Below are positions 37,210 through 46,370 of a stretch of 64,000 bases of DNA, one piece after another. Origin of the DNA: Bradyrhizobium agreste (GTDB taxonomy: Bacteria > Pseudomonadota > Alphaproteobacteria > Rhizobiales > Xanthobacteraceae); assembly GCF_016031625.1 (NCBI RefSeq), contig NZ_JACCHP010000003.1:372001-436000 (forward strand). Direction: 5' to 3'. The number at the start of each line of letters is the position of its first letter. Within the stretch, counting starts at the first letter, position 1. The position numbers and the translations under genes were made by a program. The notes under the pieces were generated by a model, which worked only from the letters and a program-made list of their open reading frames with translations, was not told the origin of the DNA and searched no databases.

Positions 37210-38736
37210 GTGACGGCTGAAGGCCAGCGACGGCGCGCATTCTGGCAGATCCTGCTGTTCGCAGCGGGCCTTTTGGTGCTGACCGTGATCAGCGCCGGCT
37301 CTGTCTACCTCGTCAACAAGGCGCGGGAAGACAGCAAATGGGTGGTCCACACCATCGAGGCGGAGAACCAGATCAACAACTTGCTGCTCGAAGTCCGGCG
37401 CGCCGAAAGCGCCCTGCGCGGCTACCTCCTGACAGTGGGACCCGAATTCCAGGCAGATTACGAAAAAGCCGCTGCTGCGATCATTCCCGCGCTCGACAGG
37501 GTCACGCGCCTGACCCGCGACAACCCCGCGCAGCGAGAGAATATCGAGAAGTTGAGCGCGGCGCTCGAGACTCGTCTGGGCCAATTCGCGCGCGAAATCG
37601 CTGCCATCAGGCAGGGCCAGCCGGATATGGCGACAGCACTGGCACGGGAGGCCGCGGCCCAGGGCGCCACCACCATGATCGGCAATGCGGCACGGGCAAT
37701 GATCGAGGAAGAGGAGCGTCTGTTCCGGCTCCGCTCGGCGAATGCCGACCACAGCCAGACCCTCGCCGCCTCGATGACCGGCATCGGCTCCGGTCTCGTC
37801 GTGGTGCTGGCGTTGATCTCGATCTGGCTGGTGCGGCGCTCGGGAAGCGCCCGCGACGAGGCCGAGGCGCGCCTGCGCGATGCCAACCTCAACCTGGAGG
37901 CCGTCGTCGACGAACGCACGGCGGACCTGCGCGAAGCCAACGACGAGATCCAGCGCTTTGCCTATATCATCAGCCACGATCTGCGCTCGCCGCTCGTCAA
38001 CATCATGGGCTTCACCAGCGAGCTCGAAGAGCTCGGCGGCGACGTCTTCCGCCGCATCGGCAGCCTCGCGCACGCCCCGGCGGGAGAAGCGCCGCTCGCG
38101 CCGGCCGCGCCGGGCGGAGTCGCGCTCGAAGGCGCCGACAAGCAGCTCGCGGAGGATTTCTCCGAAGCGCTCGGCTTCATCAAATCGTCGATCGCCAAGA
38201 TGGACCGGCTGATCTCGGCCATCCTCAACCTCACCCGCGAGGGCCGGCGCGACTTCCAGCCGGTGAAGATCGATACGCGCGAGCTGATCGAGGCCATCGT
38301 GACGACGCTGGCGCACCAGGCCGCCGAGGCGCAGGCCGAGATTCACGTCGAGCCGCTGCCGGACCTCGTCAGCGACCGTCTCGCCCTCGAGCAGATCTTC
38401 TCCAACCTGATCGACAACGCGATCAAATATCTCAGGCCCGGCGTCCCCGGCGAGATCAGAATCCGCGGGCGAACCAAGCTCGGCTACGCTATCTTCGAGA
38501 TCAGCGATAACGGCCGCGGCATCGATCCCAAGGACCACCAGCGGATATTCGACCTGTTCCGCCGCGCAGGAACCCAGGACAAGCCCGGCCAGGGCATCGG
38601 TCTTGCGCATGTGCGTGCACTTGTGCGTCGCCTCGGCGGCACCATGTCGGTATCATCGGAACTGAACGCGGGCAGCACCTTCACCATCACGCTGCCGATC
38701 GCCTGGAACGTGAGCAACCGGAACAGAGATCGATGA
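37210..38736 (+). CDS. CHASE3-domain sensor histidine kinase
   Basis: A 508-residue membrane kinase. TM1 is at about 12-35. The periplasmic CHASE3 domain (about 37-185) contains VRRAESALRGYLLT, and TM2 is at about 190-212. A coiled coil leads to a HisKA domain with the phospho-acceptor H256 in IISHDLRSPL, carrying an Ala/Pro/Gly insertion at about 290-312. HATPase follows with N box NLIDNAIKY and GQGIGLAHV. It lacks PAS or GAF domains. The start is GTG 37210. Its stop overlaps the next start (ATGA), implying translational coupling with the Rcp-like regulator. Confidence 0.9.
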   Translation: MTAEGQRRRAFWQILLFAAGLLVLTVISAGSVYLVNKAREDSKWVVHTIEAENQINNLLLEVRRAESALRGYLLTVGPEFQADYEKAAAAIIPALDRVTRLTRDNPAQRENIEKLSAALETRLGQFAREIAAIRQGQPDMATALAREAAAQGATTMIGNAARAMIEEEERLFRLRSANADHSQTLAASMTGIGSGLVVVLALISIWLVRRSGSARDEAEARLRDANLNLEAVVDERTADLREANDEIQRFAYIISHDLRSPLVNIMGFTSELEELGGDVFRRIGSLAHAPAGEAPLAPAAPGGVALEGADKQLAEDFSEALGFIKSSIAKMDRLISAILNLTREGRRDFQPVKIDTRELIEAIVTTLAHQAAEAQAEIHVEPLPDLVSDRLALEQIFSNLIDNAIKYLRPGVPGEIRIRGRTKLGYAIFEISDNGRGIDPKDHQRIFDLFRRAGTQDKPGQGIGLAHVRALVRRLGGTMSVSSELNAGSTFTITLPIAWNVSNRNRDR

Positions 38737-39173
38737 CCCAGCCTGTCACCATCATCATGATCGAGGACGACGAGGGCCATGCCCGCCTGATCGAGCGCAA
38801 CATCCGCCGCTCGGGCGTCAACAACGAGATCGTCTCCTTCCAGAACGGCACGGATGCGATGAAGCATCTGTTCGGCGCCGACGGCTCCGGGGTCGTGCAG
38901 AAAGGCAACGCGCTCCTGATCCTGCTCGACCTCAACCTCCCCGACATGACCGGGATCGACATCCTGAAACACATCAAGGAGAACAAATACCTGAAGGCCT
39001 CGCCCGTGGTGGTGCTGACCACCACCGACGATTCCCAGGAGATCAAGCGCTGCTACGAGCTCGGCTGCAACGTCTACATCACCAAGCCCGTCAACTACGA
39101 GAATTTCGCCAACGCCATCCGGCAGCTCGGGCTGTTCTTCTCGGTCATCCAGGTCCCGCCCGCCGCCACATGA
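38733..39173 (+). CDS. Single-domain response regulator (Rcp1-like)
   Basis: A 146-residue receiver-only protein. The acidic pair is EDDE (11-14), phospho-acceptor D66 lies in LLDLNLPDMTG, and the conserved Lys in YITKPVNYENF. The form resembles Rcp-type regulators that partner phytochrome-like HisKA kinases. There is no output domain, so it should pass phosphate or act by protein contact. It overlaps both neighbours by ATGA, the signature of a fixed-stoichiometry three-component operon. Confidence 0.92.
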   Translation: MTQPVTIIMIEDDEGHARLIERNIRRSGVNNEIVSFQNGTDAMKHLFGADGSGVVQKGNALLILLDLNLPDMTGIDILKHIKENKYLKASPVVVLTTTDDSQEIKRCYELGCNVYITKPVNYENFANAIRQLGLFFSVIQVPPAAT

Positions 39174-40285
39174 ACCAGCACACGCCGACACTGCTCTACA
39201 TTGACGACGACGAGGCGCTGGCGCGCCTGGTCGATCGCGGCCTGACGCGGCGCGGCTTTCGGGTCGTCCTTGCCGCGAGCGGCGAGGAAGGTCTCGAGCG
39301 CATCCGCCGCGCCGCCACCCAGGACAGCGCCGAAGGCGGCATCGACGTCGTCGCGCTCGATCAGTACATGCCGGGCCTCGACGGGCTCGAGACGCTCGAG
39401 CAGATCATGGCGATCCCTGACGCGCCGCCGGTCGTGTTCGTCACCGCCTCACAGGATTCCAGCATCGCGGTGACGGCGCTCAAGGCAGGAGCGGCCGACT
39501 ATCTGGTCAAGGACGTCCAGGGCGACTTCATCCCGCTCCTCCACGTCGCCGCCGAAGGCGCGCTGCGCCAGGCCGAGCTGCAGCGCGCACGCGAGGAGGC
39601 CGAGGCGGAGATCCACGCCTCGCGCGACCGCTACGCGGCGCTCGCCGCCGAGCGCGAGCTGCTGCTGCGCGAGGTCAACCACCGCGTCGGCAACTCGCTC
39701 CAGATCATCGCCTCGCTGCTGCACCTGCAGGCGAGCTCCGCCGCACAGGACGAGGTCAAGGCGGCGCTGACCAATGCGATGGGCCGCGTCGCCGCGGTGG
39801 CGCAGGTGCACCGCCGCCTCTACACCTCGCAGGACCTCAAGAGCGTGGTCCTCAATCAATATCTGGACTCGCTGCTCGAGGACCTTCGCCGATCGGCCGA
39901 AGGCAACCGCATGTCGCGCCTGACGCTGAAGGCCGAACCGATCGAGATCGATCCGGACCGCGCGGTCGCCGTCGGCATCATCGTCAACGAGCTGGTGATG
40001 AACGCGGTGAAATACGCCTATCCCGATGGCGCCGGCCCGATCCATGTCGAGCTGATCTCGCAAGGCGACGATCTCCTGCTCTCGATCACCGACGACGGCG
40101 TCGGCGACAACGCCAAGGCCGATCCACGCTCCACCGGCATGGGCCAGCGCATCGTCGCGGCCATGGCCTCCAAGCTCGACGCCACGGTCGAGCGCGATCC
40201 CACGCATTCCGGAACCCGGGTCGTGCTGAAGTTCGGCCGCGTGCCCGCAAGCGTCGGCAAGACCAGCACCGCTGCGGCGAGCTGA
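39170..40285 (+). CDS. Receiver plus HisKA_2-type histidine kinase
   Basis: A 371-residue soluble protein. An N-terminal receiver (about 6-125) has D64 in ALDQYMPGLDG and Lys in DYLVKDV. A coiled coil is followed by a HisKA_2 dimerisation domain with H171 in LLREVNHRVGNSL and an HATPase_c domain (NELVMNAVKYAYPDGAG). This receiver-kinase layout suits an intermediate in a phosphorelay: it is activated by phosphate on D64 and then signals onward. It overlaps the preceding regulator by ATGA. The final target is not encoded here. Confidence 0.9.
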   Translation: MNQHTPTLLYIDDDEALARLVDRGLTRRGFRVVLAASGEEGLERIRRAATQDSAEGGIDVVALDQYMPGLDGLETLEQIMAIPDAPPVVFVTASQDSSIAVTALKAGAADYLVKDVQGDFIPLLHVAAEGALRQAELQRAREEAEAEIHASRDRYAALAAERELLLREVNHRVGNSLQIIASLLHLQASSAAQDEVKAALTNAMGRVAAVAQVHRRLYTSQDLKSVVLNQYLDSLLEDLRRSAEGNRMSRLTLKAEPIEIDPDRAVAVGIIVNELVMNAVKYAYPDGAGPIHVELISQGDDLLLSITDDGVGDNAKADPRSTGMGQRIVAAMASKLDATVERDPTHSGTRVVLKFGRVPASVGKTSTAAAS

Positions 40286-40341
40286 GCGGTCCGGCCGCCG
40301 CCCATCGCAACTGCGTTGCGATCCTGCTATGATGGCAAGCC

Positions 40342-41022
40342 ATGACTTCGCGCGACTCCGCCCCGTCTGAAATCACGCCGGCCGTGCTGCTGCGCGCTTA
40401 TGCCTGTGGCATCTTTCCGATGGCGGAAAGCGCCGACGATCCGACCCTGTTCTGGGTCGAGCCGGAGCTGCGCGGCATCATCCCGCTCGACGGCTTTCGC
40501 GTCGCCTCGCGCCTCGCGCGCACGGTGCGCTCGGATCAGTTTCGCGTCACCGTTAACACCGCGTTCAAGGCGACCATCGCCGGCTGCGCGGCGCCGCAAG
40601 TGGGACGCGAGGACACCTGGATCAACAAGCGCATCCGCGACCTCTATGGCGGGCTGTTCGAGCTCGGCCATTGCCACAGCGTCGAGGCCTGGCAGGGCGA
40701 CGAACTCGTCGGCGGGCTCTATGGCGTCAGCCTGGGGCGGGCCTTTTTCGGCGAGAGCATGTTCCACAATGTGCGCGATGCCTCGAAGGTCGCGCTGGTG
40801 CATCTGGTTGCGCGGCTCATTCACGGCGGCTTCGAGCTGCTCGACACCCAATATGTCACCGAGCACCTGAAGAGTTTCGGCGCAGTCGAGGTGTCGCGGC
40901 GACGCTACACCACGCTGCTCGACAAGGCGCTGGCGGGCGAACCCGGCGATTTCCTGAGGCTCTCCGCCGGCGAAGCGATCCCGGGCGCACGCGCCCTCGA
41001 GATCATCGCCTCGCGGCAGTAA
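40342..41022 (+). CDS. aat: Leucyl/phenylalanyl-tRNA--protein transferase
   Basis: A 226-residue enzyme of the N-degron pathway that adds Leu or Phe to N-terminal Arg/Lys of proteins, marking them for ClpS/ClpAP. Conserved segments are [46 protein letters not shown] and [16 protein letters not shown]. It is full length from ATG 40342. It is convergent with the DUF2155 gene, 12 bases apart. In related genomes aat is normally close to accC. Confidence 0.95.
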   Translation: MTSRDSAPSEITPAVLLRAYACGIFPMAESADDPTLFWVEPELRGIIPLDGFRVASRLARTVRSDQFRVTVNTAFKATIAGCAAPQVGREDTWINKRIRDLYGGLFELGHCHSVEAWQGDELVGGLYGVSLGRAFFGESMFHNVRDASKVALVHLVARLIHGGFELLDTQYVTEHLKSFGAVEVSRRRYTTLLDKALAGEPGDFLRLSAGEAIPGARALEIIASRQ

Positions 41023-41034
41023 CGAACAGCTCGG

Positions 41035-42033
41035 CTAGCGGCCAAACCCGGGGATGCCGAACAGGCCCGGACGCTGCTCCGGCGGTGGAGGCGGTGGCGG
41101 CGCCGATTGCTGCTGCTGAATCGGCGGCAGCGGCTGCGGCGGGCGCTGCTGCACTTGCTTGGGCGCCGCCTTCTTCTGCGCGGGCGGCGGTGGCGGCGGC
41201 TTCGCCGCGGCCGGATCCGGTGCCGCCGTCGCCACGGTCTGCTGCGGCTCTTTGCAGTCGGTCAGCCAGATGTCGTAGATCGGATGCTCGACGCCGTGCA
41301 GACCGGGGCTCGCCGCGTACATCCAGCCCGAGAAGATCCGCTTCACCTCGCCCTGCAAGGTGATCTCGTCGACCTCGACGAAGGCGTCGGTGTTGGCCGC
41401 TTCCGTCGCCGGCCGCGTGTAGCAGGCGTTGGTTTTGACGCGGAGCGCACCGAACTGGACGGTCTCGCCGATCTCCTCGTCGAAATTGATGATGCGGCCG
41501 GTGATCTTGTCGAGGCCGGAGAAGGTCGCCTTCTTGTTCACGATCTTCTGGGCCGGCGGCTCGGTCACGACCTCGTCGCCCGGCTGCAGGCTGGCCGGCG
41601 CCTGGGGCACGGCGCCGCCCGGGCCGCCCTTCTGCTGGGGCTGGCGCTGACCGGGCGCCCCCGGAGGCCCTTGCGGGCCCGGCGGAGCGATCGCGGCGGA
41701 GGGCGGCTGGTTTGGCGGCGCGAGGGTCGAGCCCGGCGGCGGCGCCAGGGGCTGCGTCTCGACCGGCCCCGGCATCACGTTGCCCTGCCGGCCCGGAGGC
41801 GGCATCGGGCGCGACGGCAGCACCCGGCCCTGCGGCGGCAGCTCCGGCACCTCTTCGTCGTCCTCGGGCATTGGCTGCGGCTGGGGCTGGCCGCGCGGAA
41901 TATTGCCGGGCGGCCGCAGCGGCGGCGGATCGGAGAAGATCGTGCCGATCTGCGCACTCGCCGGCGTCGCAGCCGTCAGCGCGGTGGCGGCCAAAAGCGC
42001 CGCAAGACCGGTCAGGGAAAAGGTTTTGAACAT
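41035..42033 (-). CDS. DUF2155 exported protein with proline-rich linker
   Basis: About 332 residues. The signal peptide runs from MFKTFSLTGL to ATPASAQ. A Pro/Gln/Gly-rich stretch (about 30-170) precedes the DUF2155 domain (about 180-285): ATFSGLDKITGRI, VQFGALRVKTNACYTRP, and IFSGWMYAASPGLHGVEHPIYDIW. A Pro/Lys-rich tail follows. The function is unknown; the gene is widespread in alphaproteobacteria near aat, accBC and the NDUFA12 gene. The start at 42033 places the signal peptide at the N-terminus; ATG 42072, 13 codons upstream, is the alternative. Neither has a strong ribosome site. Confidence 0.82.
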   Translation of the reverse strand: MFKTFSLTGLAALLAATALTAATPASAQIGTIFSDPPPLRPPGNIPRGQPQPQPMPEDDEEVPELPPQGRVLPSRPMPPPGRQGNVMPGPVETQPLAPPPGSTLAPPNQPPSAAIAPPGPQGPPGAPGQRQPQQKGGPGGAVPQAPASLQPGDEVVTEPPAQKIVNKKATFSGLDKITGRIINFDEEIGETVQFGALRVKTNACYTRPATEAANTDAFVEVDEITLQGEVKRIFSGWMYAASPGLHGVEHPIYDIWLTDCKEPQQTVATAAPDPAAAKPPPPPPAQKKAAPKQVQQRPPQPLPPIQQQQSAPPPPPPPEQRPGLFGIPGFGR

Positions 42034-42251
42034 CTCGCGCGGCTTCAACAGCGAATCGGGCTCGTTGGACATTCTATAGGGGGTACCGCCGCTCGCAGGC
42101 CCTCCGGTTAACACGCCGAATACGGCGGGGGAAGGGCGGCAACCCTGCCCCTCCCCGGCGCGGTCTGGCCAGGCCGGCTCCCGGATGGGATAGTCGTGAG
42201 CCCCCCGGGGCCGAAGACGGGTACGCGCCCGAACCGACAATCCCGACAGAG

Positions 42252-43259
42252 ATGCCCTCCTCCCTCCGAGCCGTCCTCGCCCTTCCCCTGCGCGCCCTCG
42301 CTTGGCTTGGCGGCCAGGGCACGCGCGCGGTGGCGGCAATCGCCTTCATGGCGGTCGCGGTGCCGCCGCTCGGCGCGCTGCTGCGCCCCTATGTCACCGA
42401 GGCGATCTTCCTTCTGCTCTGCATCTCCTTCATGCGCGTCGATCTCGTGGCGCTGTACGGACATCTGCGCCGGCCGGCGCTGGTCGGGGCCGCCACGGCC
42501 TGGACCACGATCGGTGTGCCGCTGATCGTCGCCCTGCTCGCCCATGGAAGCGGGCTCGATCGAAGCTCACCCGGTCTCTTCCTCGCGCTGATGCTCCAGG
42601 GCATGGCGTCGCCGATGATGGCAGCGCCCGCGCTCGCCGCGCTGATCGGCCTCGACGCCACGCTGCCGCTGGTCACGCTGGTCGCCGCGACCGCGCTCGT
42701 GCCCTTCACCGCCTCGCTGTTCGCGAGCCTCTTTCTCGGCGGCATGCTCAGCATCTCGCCGCTCGCACTCGGCCTGAAACTGCTCGGCATCCTCGCCGCA
42801 TCGCTGCTGGCCGCAACACTCATCCGCCGCCTGTTCGGCACCGAGGCGATCCAGCGCCACAGGCAGCCGATCGACGGCTTCAACATCCTCATCCTGCTGG
42901 TGTTCGCATCCGCCGTCATGGGCGACGTGGCGCACGATTTCGTCGCCGATCCGCTGTTTGCGATCGCGGTCGCGCTGCTCGCCTTCGCGGTCTATTTCAC
43001 CCTGCTCGCCGTCACGACACTCATCTTTCGCCGCGCCGGCACCGAGCGCGCCTTCGCGATCGGGCTGATGGTGTCACAGCGCAATCTCGGCCTGATGCTG
43101 GCGGCCACCGCCGGCGCGTTGCCACCCACGACCTGGCTCTATTTCGCGCTGACGCAGTTTCCGATTCACCTTGCGCCCTACATGCTGATGCCGATCGCGC
43201 GGCGATTGACAGCGCGCGCGGACAGATTGCGTGGGGCGGCGGCAAATAGCACGACCTAG
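42252..43259 (+). CDS. BASS/AEC-like membrane transporter
   Basis: A 335-residue protein with about nine to ten hydrophobic segments. Motifs such as LMLQGMASPMMAAPALAALIG and GLMVSQRNLGLMLAA resemble the bile acid:sodium symporter superfamily, where a helix break near paired Gly/Pro/Gln residues binds substrate. The substrate is unknown. It is divergent from DUF2155 and is the first of four accessory genes lying between DUF2155 and NDUFA12. Confidence 0.7.
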   Translation: MPSSLRAVLALPLRALAWLGGQGTRAVAAIAFMAVAVPPLGALLRPYVTEAIFLLLCISFMRVDLVALYGHLRRPALVGAATAWTTIGVPLIVALLAHGSGLDRSSPGLFLALMLQGMASPMMAAPALAALIGLDATLPLVTLVAATALVPFTASLFASLFLGGMLSISPLALGLKLLGILAASLLAATLIRRLFGTEAIQRHRQPIDGFNILILLVFASAVMGDVAHDFVADPLFAIAVALLAFAVYFTLLAVTTLIFRRAGTERAFAIGLMVSQRNLGLMLAATAGALPPTTWLYFALTQFPIHLAPYMLMPIARRLTARADRLRGAAANSTT

Positions 43260-43421
43260 GCATGTCTCATCAAGTCGGGATATCTGTTTTCGAGATAAAT
43301 TGGGCAGCGCCCCGATGTCATTTCCAGACCATTGCGAAAATTGGTCCGACGAGTTCCTATAGTCTTGCGTTGCTGCCCGTGATCAAATGCAACGTTTCAG
43401 CGAGTACAAAGTGGAGCGAGA

Positions 43422-44390
43422 ATGAGGCGGCGGGAGTTGTTGCTTATTGCCATGCTCGGCGCCGGATATTTTCCCCAGGTGCTTCGCGCTCAACCCGCAA
43501 AGGGCAAAATAGGTTATCTGCATCCCGTTACGGCAAGTCGAAATCATATCACTTTCTCGGTACTTGAAGCGGAGTGGCGCCGTCTTGGGTATGTTGAGGG
43601 AGAAACCGTTTTGCCTCTCGCCGCAAACGGCGAACTGCAACAGCTTCCCGCACTCGTCCGACAACTGACCGGCAAGGGGGTGGGCGTCATCATTGCGGTC
43701 GGGTACGAGGCCGTCCGCGCCGCAGCTAGCGGGGCCCCAAACACTGCAATAGTGGCAATTGATCTCGAGACTGATCCTCTTCAAACCGGTCTCATTCGCA
43801 GCGTCGCGAGGCCCGGCGGCAACATAACAGGTCTCTTTCTGGATACGCCTGTCCTAGCGGCCAAGTGGATCCAGCTGATGCGCGAGATGGTTCCAGACTT
43901 GGACCGTATCGTTTTTGCCTGGCAGCCGTCAGCCGGAAAAAGCCAGCTCGATGTGGCACTTCGTGTCGCCCAGAACCTCCGGGTCGAAACGACCGTTGTA
44001 GAGTTTGGCGTCAATGACGATTTCCCGATGCTACTCTCGGCCTTGGCCGGACCGAAACGCACTGGCATCATCCAGCTCGGAGGCCCGGGGATTACCACGG
44101 TCGCAGAGAAATTCGTTGCCGCCGCAGTCCAGCACAATCTGCCGACCCTTTCGTTTCTCGGTGAAGCGGCAAGGCGCGGATTCTTGATGAGCTATGGGCC
44201 GAACCAGAAGGATTATTTTCCCCGTGCGGTTCAATTGGCTGATCGAATATTGCATGGCGAGAAAGCAGCCGAGCTCCCGGTGGAGCGTCCCTCCAAATTC
44301 GAATTCGTGGTGAACTTGAGGACGGCAAGAGCGCTGAATCTGACAGTGCCACCGGCTCTCCTGGTTCGGGCGGACGAAGTTATCGAATAA
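43422..44390 (+). CDS. ABC_sub_bind family periplasmic binding protein, orphan
   Basis: A 322-residue exported protein. The N-terminus MRRRELLLIAML and FPQVLRAQPA is a Tat-like or Sec signal typical of this family. The body is a two-lobe binding protein (KIGYLHPV; WRRLGYVEGETV; ARPGGNITGLFLD; SYGPNQKDYFPRAVQLADRIL). These are related to TrpX-type binding proteins, but most rhizobial copies lack a permease or ATPase, as here. GGAG precedes ATG 43422. Base composition by eye is less GC-rich than its neighbours, suggesting later acquisition. The ligand is unknown. Confidence 0.85.
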   Translation: MRRRELLLIAMLGAGYFPQVLRAQPAKGKIGYLHPVTASRNHITFSVLEAEWRRLGYVEGETVLPLAANGELQQLPALVRQLTGKGVGVIIAVGYEAVRAAASGAPNTAIVAIDLETDPLQTGLIRSVARPGGNITGLFLDTPVLAAKWIQLMREMVPDLDRIVFAWQPSAGKSQLDVALRVAQNLRVETTVVEFGVNDDFPMLLSALAGPKRTGIIQLGGPGITTVAEKFVAAAVQHNLPTLSFLGEAARRGFLMSYGPNQKDYFPRAVQLADRILHGEKAAELPVERPSKFEFVVNLRTARALNLTVPPALLVRADEVIE

Positions 44391-44454
44391 GTTCCGCTGC
44401 CGATCTGCAGACAGGCAGGCGGCTCGCGCGGGCCAAGTTCACGAGCACCCGCCC

Positions 44455-45393
44455 CTACCCCGCCCGCGCCGCGCGCCGCAGCGCCTGCGGTGGCTGGCCA
44501 TAGGCGCGGATGAAGGCGCGTCGCATCCGCTCGGGATCGCGGAAGCCGGTCACCTCCGCCACGCGCTCGATCGCCTCGCGCGAGGACTGCACGCGCTCGC
44601 GCGCGACTTCGAGCCTGAGCCGCTCGATCGCCTTGGACGGCGTCGTGCCGGTCTCGGCGGCAAAGGCGCGGGCGAAGTGCCGGGCGCTCATGCCGGCGCG
44701 GTCGGCGAGATCCTCCACGGTCAGCGGCGCATCGAGGTTTTCGCGCGCCCAGGCTAGCAGCGCGCCGAAGCGCCCGTTCGGCGCCTTCAGCTCCAGCAGC
44801 GACGAGAATTGCGACTGCCCGCCGCTGCGGCGGTGATAGAGCACGAGCTGGCGCGCGGTCGCTTGCGCGATCTCCTCGCCATGATCCTCGGTGACCATCG
44901 CGAGCGCGAGATCGATGCCGGCGGAGATCCCGGCCGAGGTCCAGATTTTGCCATCGCGGGTGAAAATCCGGTCCGGCTCGAACTTGATCTTGGGAAAGCG
45001 CGCGACGAACTCGCGCGTCCGTCCCCAATGGGTGGTGGCGCGGCGGCCGTCGAGCAGCCCCGCCTCGGCGAGCAGGAAGGCGCCGGAGCAGACGCTTGCG
45101 ACCCGCACGCCGCGCCTTGCCAGCCGCTGCACGAAGGCCCGCGTGATCTCGCAGCGCGCGGCCTCCGCGACGCCCATGCCGCCGGCCACGACCAGCGTCG
45201 TGATCGCGTTCGCGGTCTTGAAGTCACGCGCCATCATCTCGACACCCGACGTGCTGCGCACCAGCCCCGGCTTGGCGGCCAGCACGCGGATGGCCGGCGC
45301 CTTGCCGAGGCAGCGCGCTGCGATCTCGAACGCGGAGATCGGCCCCGCGGCATCGAGCAGCTGGAAGTCCGGAAAGATCAGGATGCCGATCAT
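44455..45393 (-). CDS. GlxA-type AraC family transcriptional regulator
   Basis: A 312-residue regulator. The N-terminal DJ-1/PfpI-like domain (about 1-185) contains GILIFPDFQLLDAAGP and SVCSGAFLLAEAGLL, and keeps the Cys elbow. A C-terminal AraC double HTH (about 215-308) contains LTVEDLADRAGMSARHFARAF and the second helix pair VAEVTGFRDPERMRRAF. The domain order defines the GlxA/FtrA/CdhR group, which senses small amines or aldehydes. It is divergent from the isonitrile-hydratase-like gene over a 104-base gap with clear repeats, so it very likely controls it. Confidence 0.92.
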   Translation of the reverse strand: MIGILIFPDFQLLDAAGPISAFEIAARCLGKAPAIRVLAAKPGLVRSTSGVEMMARDFKTANAITTLVVAGGMGVAEAARCEITRAFVQRLARRGVRVASVCSGAFLLAEAGLLDGRRATTHWGRTREFVARFPKIKFEPDRIFTRDGKIWTSAGISAGIDLALAMVTEDHGEEIAQATARQLVLYHRRSGGQSQFSSLLELKAPNGRFGALLAWARENLDAPLTVEDLADRAGMSARHFARAFAAETGTTPSKAIERLRLEVARERVQSSREAIERVAEVTGFRDPERMRRAFIRAYGQPPQALRRAARAG

Positions 45394-45411
45394 GGGCCAA
45401 GCCGTAGCGTA

Positions 45412-45446
45412 TGTCCGAAAGCGAGGGAATTATGCCATTTCGGACA
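45412..45446. promoter_or_regulatory. Operator-like inverted repeat between AraC and isonitrile-hydratase genes
   Basis: TGTCCGAAA (45412-45420) and TTTCGGACA (45438-45446) are perfect 9-base inverted copies with 17 bases between. ATGCCATT also recurs directly in the same gap, as expected for AraC-type half-sites. It is the best candidate binding site of the adjacent GlxA-type regulator. Confidence 0.6.
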
Positions 45447-45497
45447 GTACGGCACCATGCCATTCTGCCGGCGTCAAGCGCATTGTCGGAGGCTCCC

Positions 45498-46184
45498 ATG
45501 TCGTCACCGCTCCAGATCGGAATCCTGGTATTTCCGCGCGTCACCCAGCTCGACTTCACCGGCCCCTTGCAGGTGTTCGCCATGGTTCCTGGCGCGAAGC
45601 TGCACCTGATCTGGAAGCGGATCGAGCCGGTGCCGAGCGATTCCGTGCTGACGCTGACGCCGACCACGACCTTTGCGGAATGCCCCCAGCTCGATGTCAT
45701 CTGCGTACCCGGCGGCCAGGGCACCAACGACCTTGTCAATGACGAGGACGTGCTCGAATTCCTGCGCAAGCAGGCGGCAGGCGCCAAATACGTCACCTCG
45801 GTGTGCACGGGATCGCTGGCCCTCGGCGCCGCCGGCCTCTTGAAGGGCTACCGCGCCGCCACCCATTGGAGCGCAATGGAGATGCTCACACAGTTCGGCG
45901 CGATCCCGACGAAGACCCGCGTCTGCGTCGATCGCAACCGCGTCACCGGCGGCGGCGTCACCGCCGGCATCGACTTCGCGCTGACGCTGGTCTCGATCCT
46001 GGTCGATCGCACCACGGCCGAAGCGATCCAGCTCCAGATGGAATACAATCCGGCCCCGCCGTTCAATGCGGGATCGCCCGACACCGCGCCGGCCGAGGTG
46101 CTGGCGCTGCTGAGGGAGCGCGGCGCGCAAAACCAGGCGCGGCGGCTCGAGGCGGTGAAGCGCGCGGCTGAGAGGGTGAACTAG
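45498..46184 (+). CDS. DJ-1/PfpI family protein, isonitrile hydratase-like
   Basis: A 228-residue cytoplasmic enzyme. The N-terminus IGILVFPRVTQLDFTGPLQVF carries D19, and the nucleophile elbow TSVCTGSLALG carries C103. This Asp/Cys pair matches Pseudomonas isonitrile hydratase (InhA), which turns isonitriles into N-formamides. RAATHWSAMEML and VTGGGVTAGIDFAL are also family-like. GGAGG six bases before ATG 45498 supports the start. It is paired divergently with an AraC regulator that shares the DJ-1 fold. Substrate identity is by family resemblance. Confidence 0.87.
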   Translation: MSSPLQIGILVFPRVTQLDFTGPLQVFAMVPGAKLHLIWKRIEPVPSDSVLTLTPTTTFAECPQLDVICVPGGQGTNDLVNDEDVLEFLRKQAAGAKYVTSVCTGSLALGAAGLLKGYRAATHWSAMEMLTQFGAIPTKTRVCVDRNRVTGGGVTAGIDFALTLVSILVDRTTAEAIQLQMEYNPAPPFNAGSPDTAPAEVLALLRERGAQNQARRLEAVKRAAERVN

Positions 46185-46194
46185 GCTCTCCTCT

Positions 46195-46358
46195 CGTGTC
46201 CCGGACGCGGTGCGGCGCGAAGTGCCGCTCCGCAGAGCCGGGACCCAGAAAGCTACGAAATACAGCCAGGCGAGATGGGACCCGGCTCAGCAGCGCACCG
46301 CTCGCTGGACGATGCTTCGCATCGCCAGGGAAGCGCTGCGCTGCGTCCGGGGCACAAA
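46195..46358. repeat. Composite palindromic repeat (GTGTCCCGGACGCGG type)
   Basis: The outer arms TGTCCCGGACGCGG (about 46197-46210) and CTGCGTCCGGGGCACA (46341-46356) are inverted relatives. Between them, GTGCCGCTCCGCAGAGCCGGGACCCAG and further CG-rich arms form internal hairpins. The words are those of a highly repeated Bradyrhizobium intergenic element. It lies after the isonitrile-hydratase-like gene. Confidence 0.7.
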
Positions 46359-46370
46359 GCCCGGCAACAG

